From: an uncultured Sutterella sp.
GTDB taxonomy: Bacteria > Pseudomonadota > Gammaproteobacteria > Burkholderiales > Burkholderiaceae_F
Direction: 5' to 3'
DNA length: 7,980 nt
Assembly: GCA_905192805.1 (NCBI GenBank)
Contig: CAJJMF010000123.1
Span: forward strand, 1-7,980
The translations under genes and the position numbers were made by a program. A model generated the notes under the pieces. That model made no database searches. It was not told where the DNA came from and saw only the letters and a list, made by a program, of their open reading frames with translations. Position 1 is the first letter of the stretch. Each line of letters starts with the position of its first letter. Positions 1-7,858 of the stretch are shown one piece after another.

Positions 1-119
1 ACATCCAGATGACTGTGAAGTTGATCAGCCCGATCGCTATGGAACAGGGTCTCCGCTTCGCTATCCGTGAAGGTGGTCACACTGTCGGCGCCGGCGTGGT
101 GGCTTCCATCATCGAATAA
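1..119 (+). CDS. tuf: Elongation factor Tu, C-terminal end (partial)
   Basis: This is the last 38 codons of EF-Tu, the GTPase that delivers aminoacyl-tRNA to the ribosome; the gene starts before the window. In the frame beginning at base 3 the peptide contains MTVKLISPIAMEQGLRFAI and REGGHTVGAGVVASIIE, then TAA at 117-119. This is the end of EF-Tu domain 3, which helps bind the tRNA T-stem. The last residues, SIIE, differ from the more usual K-I/V-L/I-x ending, but the conserved GLRFAIREGG and GAGVV motifs are intact. tRNA-Trp and secE-nusG downstream are the usual neighbours of one of the tuf copies in proteobacteria. No T-tract terminator follows the stop; a tRNA promoter starts two bases later. 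Confidence 0.97.
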   Translation, partial: IQMTVKLISPIAMEQGLRFAIREGGHTVGAGVVASIIE

Positions 120-121
120 TT

Positions 122-150
122 TTGCGAAAAGCTTGGCGTTATGATATGAT
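122..150 (+). promoter_or_regulatory. Sigma70-type promoter for tRNA-Trp
   Basis: A -35 box TTGCGA (122-127) and a -10 box TATGAT (145-150) are separated by 17 nt. Transcription would begin near 157, about 8 nt before the mature tRNA 5' end at 165. The -35 box begins two bases after the tuf stop. The -10 box lies in the spacer of a perfect 8-bp inverted repeat (131-138 / 152-159). The assignment rests on box match and spacing only. Confidence 0.65.
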
Positions 151-159
151 TCGCCAAGC
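131..159 (+). repeat. Perfect inverted repeat around the tRNA promoter -10 box
   Basis: GCTTGGCG (131-138) and CGCCAAGC (152-159) are perfect complements flanking a 13-nt AT-rich spacer. As RNA from tuf read-through this could be a stem-loop that ends or processes the tuf message, although no T-run follows. As DNA it brackets the -10 box. The related motif GCCAAG/CTTGGC recurs in the terminator after the tRNA (252-257, 275-280). Confidence 0.6.
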
Positions 160-164
160 CAAAT

Positions 165-240
165 AGGGGTATAGCTCAATTGGCAGAGCAACGGTTTCCA
201 AAACCGTAGGTTGAGGGTTCGATTCCTTCTGCCCCTGCCA
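165..240 (+). tRNA. tRNA-Trp (anticodon CCA)
   Basis: A full cloverleaf can be drawn. The acceptor stem is 165-171 with 230-236, including one T-G pair at 170/231, followed by discriminator G237 and an encoded CCA at 238-240. The D arm is around GCTCAATTGGCAGAGC. The anticodon stem is 191-195 with 203-207, and the 7-nt loop TTCCAAA carries CCA at 198-200, which reads UGG. The T arm is GAGGG-TTCGATT-CCTTC. The position between tuf and secE is common in proteobacteria, where a tRNA-Trp gene often sits here. Its own promoter upstream and a strong terminator downstream suggest it can be made as a single-gene transcript. Confidence 0.97.
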
Positions 241-248
241 AAATATTC

Positions 249-285
249 AAAGCCAAGTTGCAACCGTGTTGCAGCTTGGCTTTTT
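249..285 (+). terminator. Rho-independent terminator after tRNA-Trp
   Basis: A nearly perfect 15-bp stem pairs 249-263 with 269-283 around the loop CCGTG, with one T-G wobble (258/274). It ends in the T-run 281-285. It lies 8 nt after the tRNA CCA, so it should end the tRNA transcript and separate it from secE-nusG. Its stem shares the GCCAAG/CTTGGC motif with the inverted repeat at 131-159. Confidence 0.88.
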
Positions 286-426
286 AGTATGACTGATGTT
301 CAGAGGGGGAGAGAAAGTTGCTCCTTTTTTTACGCAACCTCTTCGGATCTGGTTAAAATAATCAGTCTTTTGTTTGGTAGAAGTGCGTCCATAGTTATTG
401 AATGGACGCCCACCTCTGGATCAGTT
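286..426 (+). promoter_or_regulatory. secE upstream region with candidate promoter and inverted repeat
   Basis: This spacer holds no supported gene. It should contain the secE-nusG promoter, because a terminator lies just upstream. The best candidate I see is TTGTTT (370-375), 16 nt, TAGTTA (392-397), which is a modest match. A perfect 8-bp inverted repeat, GCGTCCAT (385-392) and ATGGACGC (402-409), overlaps the -10 candidate and would form a hairpin just before the secE ribosome site. A further TAAAAT (354-359) has no convincing -35 partner. Confidence 0.35.
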
Positions 427-807
427 ATGAATAACCAAAACGTTGAAACTGTTACGAGCAAGTCTGACGTCGTCTTAGTCAGCTTGGCGGTTTTGGCTGC
501 GCTTGCTGGCGTGGTTGCGTTTGCTTTGTTGTCTGAGCAGCCTTTAGGCGTGCGATTAGGCGCGATGGTCGCTGGTGTGGCTATCGGGGTCTTATTGGCT
601 TGGCTTAGCCCCTCTGGTAAGCGTCTGTTGGCCTATGGACGTCAGTCCTGGGATGAATTGCGCCGTGTCGTATGGCCGACGAAGAAGGAAACCCTCAATA
701 CAACGGGGATGGTGATGGCTTTTGTGTTCATCATGGCCTTTTTCCTCTTCATCGTCGACAAATTAATCGAATGGGGTTTGTACGACGTCTTGTTACGCCT
801 TGCCTAA
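427..807 (+). CDS. secE: Preprotein translocase subunit SecE
   Basis: SecE is the small essential subunit of the SecYEG channel in the inner membrane; it clamps the two halves of SecY. The 126-residue product matches the three-helix enterobacterial form (about 127 residues). Helix 1 is about residues 14-35 (VVLVSLAVLAALAGVVAFAL), helix 2 about 40-60, and helix 3 about 94-118. The conserved amphipathic segment SWDELRRVVWPTKKET (residues 74-89), with the family W-P-(S/T) motif, sits before helix 3. I chose ATG 427 because MNNQNVETVTSKSD gives a normal cytosolic N-terminus and GGA (418-420) lies just upstream. The same frame stays open back to 211, but that extension would run through the tRNA 3' half and the terminator, so it is not real. 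nusG follows after 15 nt, making a secE-nusG unit. Confidence 0.95.
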   Translation: MNNQNVETVTSKSDVVLVSLAVLAALAGVVAFALLSEQPLGVRLGAMVAGVAIGVLLAWLSPSGKRLLAYGRQSWDELRRVVWPTKKETLNTTGMVMAFVFIMAFFLFIVDKLIEWGLYDVLLRLA

Positions 808-822
808 TTCTAGGAGTCAGAA

Positions 823-1359
823 ATGAGTGAAAGCACAAAGAAGTGGTACACCGTCCATGTGTACTCCTCGATGGAAAAGAGCGTCAAGAAAGCCTTAGAA
901 GAACGCATTGCTCGTAGCGAACTTCGTGAAATGTTTGGCGAAGTTCTCTTGCCGATTGAAAAGGTTCGTGAAACCCGTAACGGTCGCAAGATCACGACTG
1001 AACGTCGTATGTATCCTGGCTACGTGTTCATTGAAATGGAAATGAACGATGCAACGTGGCACTTGGTCAACTCGACGCCCCGTGTGATTGAATTTTTAGG
1101 GAACAACAATCCTGTTGTTCTGTCTGACGCCGAAGTGGCAGCCATCCAGCACATGGTTGAAACGGGCGCTGAAAAACCGAAACCCAAAGTTGAATTTGAA
1201 GTGGGCGAAGAGCTCCGCGTTAAGTCGGGGCCGTTCAAAGACTTCAATGGTCGCATTGAAGCGGTGGACTACGACAAGAGCCGCTTACAGGTCTTTGTTT
1301 CGATTTTCGGCCGTGACACCTCGGTTGACCTCGATTTCAGCGAAGTCGAGAAGATCTAA
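823..1359 (+). CDS. nusG: Transcription termination/antitermination factor NusG
   Basis: NusG binds the RNA polymerase clamp, suppresses pausing, and uses its C-terminal KOW domain to contact Rho or ribosomal protein S10. The 178 residues match the usual proteobacterial length. The N-terminal NGN domain begins KKWYTVHVYSSMEKSVKKAL and includes the RRMYPGYVFIEMEM segment (about residues 61-74). A short linker (EKPKPKVEFEVGE) follows, then the KOW domain at about 125-178 with VKSGPFKDFNGRIEAVDYDK and the typical ending SVDLDFSEVEKI. The ribosome site AGGAG (812-816) is 6 nt before ATG 823. It is almost certainly cotranscribed with secE, 15 nt upstream. No truncation or missing segment is seen. 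Confidence 0.97.
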   Translation: MSESTKKWYTVHVYSSMEKSVKKALEERIARSELREMFGEVLLPIEKVRETRNGRKITTERRMYPGYVFIEMEMNDATWHLVNSTPRVIEFLGNNNPVVLSDAEVAAIQHMVETGAEKPKPKVEFEVGEELRVKSGPFKDFNGRIEAVDYDKSRLQVFVSIFGRDTSVDLDFSEVEKI

Positions 1360-1377
1360 AAAAGTCTCATTTTTTAG
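1356..1377 (+). terminator. Weak A/T hairpin after nusG, possible terminator
   Basis: CTAAAAAA (1356-1363) and TTTTTTAG (1370-1377) are perfect complements around GTCTCA, overlapping the nusG stop codon. The stem is almost all A-T and so weak. The six Ts could act as a termination tract, but without a GC-rich stem efficiency would be low. Read-through into rplK is likely. Confidence 0.3.
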
Positions 1378-1406
1378 TTGCAATCACTTTTTTATAGTGA
1401 TATAGT
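1378..1406 (+). promoter_or_regulatory. Sigma70-type promoter for rplK-rplA
   Basis: TTGCAA (1378-1383) and TATAGT (1401-1406) are separated by 17 nt, a strong match, placing the start near 1413 and giving a leader of about 70 nt. This corresponds to the promoter before rplK (L11) in E. coli. The spacer is AT-rich and carries an inverted repeat ATCACT (1383-1388) / AGTGAT (1396-1401), so a second TATAGT copy lies at 1393-1398. Confidence 0.7.
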
Positions 1407-1427
1407 GACGCCCTTTCTCACCTCACA

Positions 1428-1468
1428 TTGGGGAGCAGGGCATGTTTGTGCTCTGCATTTGCACCCAA
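1428..1468 (+). promoter_or_regulatory. rplK leader stem-loop, candidate L1 autoregulatory site
   Basis: An inner 8-bp stem pairs GCAGGGCA (1435-1442) with TGCTCTGC (1449-1456), with one G-T pair. An outer TTGGG (1428-1432) pairs with CCCAA (1464-1468). This leaves an asymmetric internal loop directly before the ribosome site AAGGA (1471-1475). In E. coli, L1 represses the L11-L1 operon by binding a 23S-like structure in the leader just upstream of rplK. The position and shape fit that role, but I could not match the conserved L1-contact bases with certainty. Confidence 0.4.
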
Positions 1469-1483
1469 ATAAGGAAATTTTAA

Positions 1484-1915
1484 ATGGCTAAAAAGATTGT
1501 CGGCTTTATCAAGCTGCAGGTTCCTGCTGGTAAAGCTAATCCTTCTCCTCCAATCGGGCCGGCGCTCGGTCAGCGTGGCTTGAACATTATGGAATTCTGC
1601 AAGGCTTTCAATGCTAAGACTCAAGGCATGGAAGCTGGTCTTCCGATCCCGGTTGTGATCACGGCTTATGCTGATAAGAGCTTCACGTTCGTGATGAAGA
1701 CTCCTCCGGCTACCGTCTTGATCAAGAAGGCTGCGAAGTTGCAGAAGGGTTCTTCCCGTCCGCATACGGACAAGGTTGGTAAGATTACTCGCGCTCAGGC
1801 CGAAGAAATCGCCAAGATGAAAGAACCGGATTTGACGGCCGCTGACTTGGACGCCGCTGTGCGTACGATCGCTGGTTCCGCTCGTTCCATGGGCGTTATT
1901 GTGGAGGGTCTGTAA
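1484..1915 (+). CDS. rplK: 50S ribosomal protein L11
   Basis: L11 binds 23S rRNA helices 43-44 at the base of the L7/L12 stalk, in the GTPase-associated centre, and is part of the thiostrepton target. It is also needed for RelA activation in the stringent response. The 143 residues match the family (about 142). The N-terminal domain has the proline-rich SPPIGPALGQRGLN (residues 21-34), followed by the VMKTPPATVLIKKAA segment. The rRNA-binding C-terminal domain ends with IAGSARSMGVIVEGL. The ribosome site AAGGA is 8 nt before ATG 1484. The stop TAA shares its last A with the rplA ATG, so L1 is probably made by coupled re-initiation. Confidence 0.98.
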   Translation: MAKKIVGFIKLQVPAGKANPSPPIGPALGQRGLNIMEFCKAFNAKTQGMEAGLPIPVVITAYADKSFTFVMKTPPATVLIKKAAKLQKGSSRPHTDKVGKITRAQAEEIAKMKEPDLTAADLDAAVRTIAGSARSMGVIVEGL

Positions 1916-2610
1916 TGGCTAAGCTTACTAAGCGCATGAAGGCTATCTCCGCTAAGGTTGAAGCCAACAAGCTCTATCCTGCTATCGAAGCCTTGAAGTT
2001 GATCAAGGAAACGTCCGTGGCTAAGTTCGACGAATCCGTCGACGTGGCCATCCAGTTAGGGATTGATCCTCGTAAGTCTGACCAGGCCGTTCGTGGCGCC
2101 GTTGTGATGCCTGAAGGTACGGGTAAGACGGTTCGCGTGGCTGTGTTCACCCAGGGCGCTAAGGCTGATGAAGCTCGTGCCGCTGGCGCTGATGTCGTTG
2201 GTTTCGACGACCTCGCCGCTCAGGTGAAGGCTGGCGACTTGAACTTCGACGTCGTGATTGCTTCCCCGGATGCGATGCGCGTTGTTGGTCAGTTAGGTCA
2301 GATCCTCGGGCCGCGTGGCTTAATGCCGAACCCGAAGGTTGGCACGGTTACCCCGAACGTGGCTGAAGCGGTTAAGAACGCTAAGGCTGGTCAGGTTCAG
2401 TTCCGTGTTGACAAGGCCGGTATCATCCATGCTCCGATTGGTCGCGCTTCCTTCGAAGCGGAACGCCTCCAGAAGAACTTGGCTGCGCTTATCGACCAAG
2501 TGACGAAGTTGAAGCCCGCTTCCGCCAAGGGTCAGTACCTCCGTAAGGTGGCTGTCTCCTCGACGATGGGTGTGGGCATTCGCGTTGACGTCGCTACGAT
2601 CAACAGCTAA
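1915..2610 (+). CDS. rplA: 50S ribosomal protein L1
   Basis: L1 forms the mobile stalk on the E-site side of the large subunit and helps move deacylated tRNA out. It also acts as translational repressor of its own operon in many bacteria. The 231 residues match the family (about 230-234). The split domain I starts MAKLTKRMKAI and includes DPRKSDQAVRGAVVMPEGTG (residues 51-70). The signature LGPRGLMPNPKVGTVT is at 131-146, and the C-terminal part has VSSTMGVGIRVDV. The start overlaps the rplK stop by one base (TAATG). The 3' end is followed by the long leader of rplJ. Nothing unusual is seen. Confidence 0.98.
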   Translation: MAKLTKRMKAISAKVEANKLYPAIEALKLIKETSVAKFDESVDVAIQLGIDPRKSDQAVRGAVVMPEGTGKTVRVAVFTQGAKADEARAAGADVVGFDDLAAQVKAGDLNFDVVIASPDAMRVVGQLGQILGPRGLMPNPKVGTVTPNVAEAVKNAKAGQVQFRVDKAGIIHAPIGRASFEAERLQKNLAALIDQVTKLKPASAKGQYLRKVAVSSTMGVGIRVDVATINS

Positions 2611-2625
2611 TACCAGATTAGGGGT

Positions 2626-2658
2626 TTGAGTTGTCCCTGTCAGTTAACGGCTGATAAA
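2626..2658 (+). promoter_or_regulatory. Candidate promoter for rplJ-rplL-rpoB
   Basis: TTGTCC (2631-2636), 16 nt, GATAAA (2653-2658) is a moderate sigma70 match; TTGAGT (2626-2631) is an overlapping alternative -35. A start near 2665 would place the hairpin 2669-2684 at the very 5' end of the transcript. E. coli has a promoter for rplJ in the same spacer. The call rests on weak box matches and position. Confidence 0.35.
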
Positions 2659-2668
2659 TCAACTCATA

Positions 2669-2684
2669 GAGACCGTGAGGTCTC
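2669..2684 (+). repeat. Hairpin with GTGA tetraloop, first of two
   Basis: GAGACC (2669-2674) and GGTCTC (2679-2684) are perfect complements around GTGA, which is a GNRA-type loop in RNA. The ten bases ACCGTGAGGT at 2672-2681 recur exactly at 2708-2717 in the next hairpin. Confidence 0.7.
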
Positions 2685-2694
2685 GAGGGCTTTG

Positions 2695-2730
2695 GGTGGC
2701 GGTTTTTACCGTGAGGTATTAACCGCTACT
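2695..2730 (+). repeat. Long hairpin with GTGA tetraloop, second of two
   Basis: A lower stem pairs 2695-2704 with 2721-2730 (core GCGGTT/AACCGC, with two G-T pairs near the base). After a TT/TT internal loop an upper stem TACC (2707-2710) pairs with GGTA (2715-2718) around GTGA. It repeats the loop and closing pairs of the hairpin at 2669-2684. Confidence 0.7.
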
Positions 2731-2972
2731 GTCAAAGACCGCTGGAGGGGTGAGGAAGCCTTCTTTATGAAAACTCCCCCACCTTTTAATTGTCTTGTTT
2801 CAAGCAAGACGTCCAGCGCAGACGGTAAACCGAAGAGAGATATTGCGTTGTGTTTTCTAACCGCACGCCTCGAGTGTAAACACGCAGAGGTCGGGCGTTA
2901 AAAACTAGCCAAAACTCTCAGAAGTATGCCGGTTAGTTAGAAACCGGTGTCCGAAGGAATTTGGACACCTCT

Positions 2973-2980
2973 GAGTGGAG
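2973..2980 (+). promoter_or_regulatory. Ribosome binding site that fixes the rplJ start
   Basis: GAGTGGAG lies 7 nt before ATG 2988. It supports this ATG over the in-frame TTG at 2961, which would add nine residues and place the ribosome site inside the coding region. Its first bases (CTGAG, 2971-2975) can pair with CTCAG (2917-2921), so access may depend on leader folding. Confidence 0.65.
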
Positions 2981-2987
2981 CCAGACC

Positions 2988-3518
2988 ATGGGTCTTAATC
3001 GTCAAGATAAGGCTGCTGTAATTGAAGAAGTTTCCGGCATTGTTGCCAACTCTGCTTCGATTATCATCGCCGAATACCGTGGGCTGAGCGTTGAGGCCGT
3101 CACGAAGCTTCGTGCTGAAGCGCGTAAGAACAACGTGACGTTGCGTGTTGTCAAGAATACTTTGGTGCGTCGTGCCATCGATGGTACGGGGTTTGCCGGC
3201 TTAGCTGACCACTGTGTTGGTCCGTTAGTCTACGGCTTCTCCGCTGACCCGGTCGCCGCAGCGAAGGTTCTCGTCAATTTCGCCAAGGATAACGACAAGC
3301 TCATCGTCAAGGGTGGTGCTATGGCCAACTACGTCATGGACGTGGAAGGTGTTAAAGCCCTCGCCTCGATGCCGAGCCGCGAAGAACTCCTTGCCAAGTT
3401 GATGGCTACGATGAACGAACCGATCGCGAAGTTCGTTCGCACCGTCAACGAAGTCCCGGCACGCTTTGTGCGTACCGTGGCTGCCGTGCGCGATGCCAAG
3501 GAAAAGGCTGCTGCCTAA
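2988..3518 (+). CDS. rplJ: 50S ribosomal protein L10
   Basis: L10 anchors L7/L12 dimers to the ribosome as the base of the stalk and, in complex with L7/L12, represses its own message. From ATG 2988 the product has 176 residues and starts MGLNRQDKAAVIEEVSG, as in other betaproteobacterial L10 proteins. The rRNA-binding domain includes LRVVKNTLVRRAIDGT (52-67), then GPLVYGFSADPVAAAKVL (78-95) and ALASMPSREELLAKLMATM (124-142). The C-terminal helix that binds L7/L12 contains an 11-residue near repeat: KFVRTVNEVPA (148-158) followed by RFVRTVAAVRD (159-169). That makes this tail longer than the E. coli one (about 165 residues in total). The ribosome site is GAGTGGAG. rplL follows after 50 nt. 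Confidence 0.97.
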   Translation: MGLNRQDKAAVIEEVSGIVANSASIIIAEYRGLSVEAVTKLRAEARKNNVTLRVVKNTLVRRAIDGTGFAGLADHCVGPLVYGFSADPVAAAKVLVNFAKDNDKLIVKGGAMANYVMDVEGVKALASMPSREELLAKLMATMNEPIAKFVRTVNEVPARFVRTVAAVRDAKEKAAA

Positions 3519-3568
3519 TTTAACTTTTTTAAACTTTTAACAAACACTACGTAATACGGAGCTATAAA

Positions 3569-3952
<384 letters not shown>

Positions 3953-3973
3953 TTTTTTACTTGCCACAACAAA

Positions 3974-4003
3974 GAAGGGAAGCGATAATAAAAACTTCCC
4001 TTC
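3974..4003 (+). repeat. Perfect 9-bp hairpin after rplL
   Basis: GAAGGGAAG (3974-3982) and CTTCCCTTC (3995-4003) are perfect complements around a 12-nt A-rich loop, 21 nt after the rplL stop. It may act as a 3' stabiliser of the rplJ-rplL message or as part of an attenuator. Confidence 0.7.
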
Positions 4004-4004
4004 A

Positions 4005-4032
4005 TCAAAGTCTCTCCTCGGAGAGACTTTGA
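4005..4032 (+). terminator. Perfect 12-bp hairpin, candidate attenuator before rpoB
   Basis: TCAAAGTCTCTC (4005-4016) and GAGAGACTTTGA (4021-4032) pair perfectly around CTCG. A T-rich stretch (4039-4046) follows after a six-nucleotide gap, so it could be a leaky terminator; an RNase III target is the alternative. Its 3' arm can instead pair with 4062-4072. Confidence 0.5.
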
Positions 4033-4115
4033 ACCCTGTTTTCTTTGCTAAAGAGAACAAAGTTCAAAGTCTTTCTTCTTGATGAACCGAATACTATAAA
4101 CCATCTCCTATCGCT

Positions 4116-4156
4116 AGCCGCACGGGTGACGAGGACCTCGTCTACCTTGAGCGGCT
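4116..4156 (+). repeat. Nested stem-loop shortly before rpoB
   Basis: The outer stem pairs AGCCGC (4116-4121) with GCGGCT (4151-4156). The inner stem pairs GACGAG (4128-4133) with CTCGTC (4137-4142) around GAC, and extends by GGT (4125-4127) with ACC (4144-4146) past one bulged T. It lies 64 nt before the rpoB start and has no T-run, so RNase III or another processing role fits better than termination. Confidence 0.6.
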
Positions 4157-4220
4157 CTATTCGTCATTAGTATTTCTGATTCATCGTTGGTGTTTATCCC
4201 TACTGTCGAACGGAGTGTCC

Positions 4221-7849
<3,629 letters not shown>

Positions 7850-7853
<4 letters not shown>

Positions 7854-7858
7854 CCCAC
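7850..7858. other. Chimeric junction between rpoB and a tsaB fragment
   Basis: RpoB similarity holds through the Asn codon at 7851-7853, and TsaB similarity on the other strand holds to about 7854, so the break lies within a few bases. Composition shifts sharply at the same point (roughly 48% GC over 7741-7850 against about 67% after it). There is no terminal repeat or transposase here. Confidence 0.8.

Larger units (their letters stand above)
2611..2987 (+). promoter_or_regulatory. rplJ leader region (L10 leader), structured and non-coding
   Basis: The 377 nt between rplA and rplJ contain no convincing gene but several inverted repeats. Two hairpins with GTGA loops lie at 2669-2684 and 2695-2730. 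A long-range 7-bp helix pairs CGCTGGA (2740-2746) with TCCAGCG (2812-2818) and encloses a hairpin, GTCTTG (2792-2797) with CAAGAC (2805-2810). A large imperfect hairpin spans about 2858-2900. Two overlapping hairpins lie at 2929-2947 and 2946-2969, next to the ribosome site. In E. coli and relatives the L10-L7/L12 complex binds such a leader and blocks rplJ translation (Rfam family L10_leader). The helix closed by 2740-2818 is the most likely equivalent; this is inferred from position and folding alone. Confidence 0.6.
3953..4220 (+). promoter_or_regulatory. rplL-rpoB spacer: candidate attenuator and RNA processing region
   Basis: These 268 nt hold no supported gene but at least four strong inverted repeats. 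They are 3974-4003 (9 bp), 4005-4032 (12 bp), 4038-4058 (9 bp with one G-T pair) and 4116-4156 (nested stems). In E. coli the same spacer contains a partial terminator and an RNase III cleavage site that lower rpoB expression relative to rplL, and this region probably has the same task. No hairpin here is followed immediately by a clean T-run; the nearest is 4005-4032, with TTTTCTTT seven nucleotides further on. The rpoB ribosome site CGGAG is at 4211-4215. Confidence 0.65.

Noticed and set aside
211..426. N-terminal extension of the SecE frame
   Set aside because: It would begin inside the tRNA and run through a strong terminator; SecE of normal length begins at ATG 427.
2626..2901. 91-codon + strand frame between rplA and rplJ
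   Set aside because: It starts with TTG, overlaps the structured rplJ leader and its hairpins, has no ribosome site and resembles no protein I know; treated as chance.
2858..2910. Terminator/attenuator in the rplJ leader
   Set aside because: The hairpin at 2858-2900 is imperfect and is followed by an A-run rather than a T-run on the + strand.
4079..4100. Possible rpoB promoter with TATAAA at 4095-4100
   Set aside because: The only reasonable -35 (TTGATG, 4079-4084) is just 10 nt upstream, too close for sigma70.
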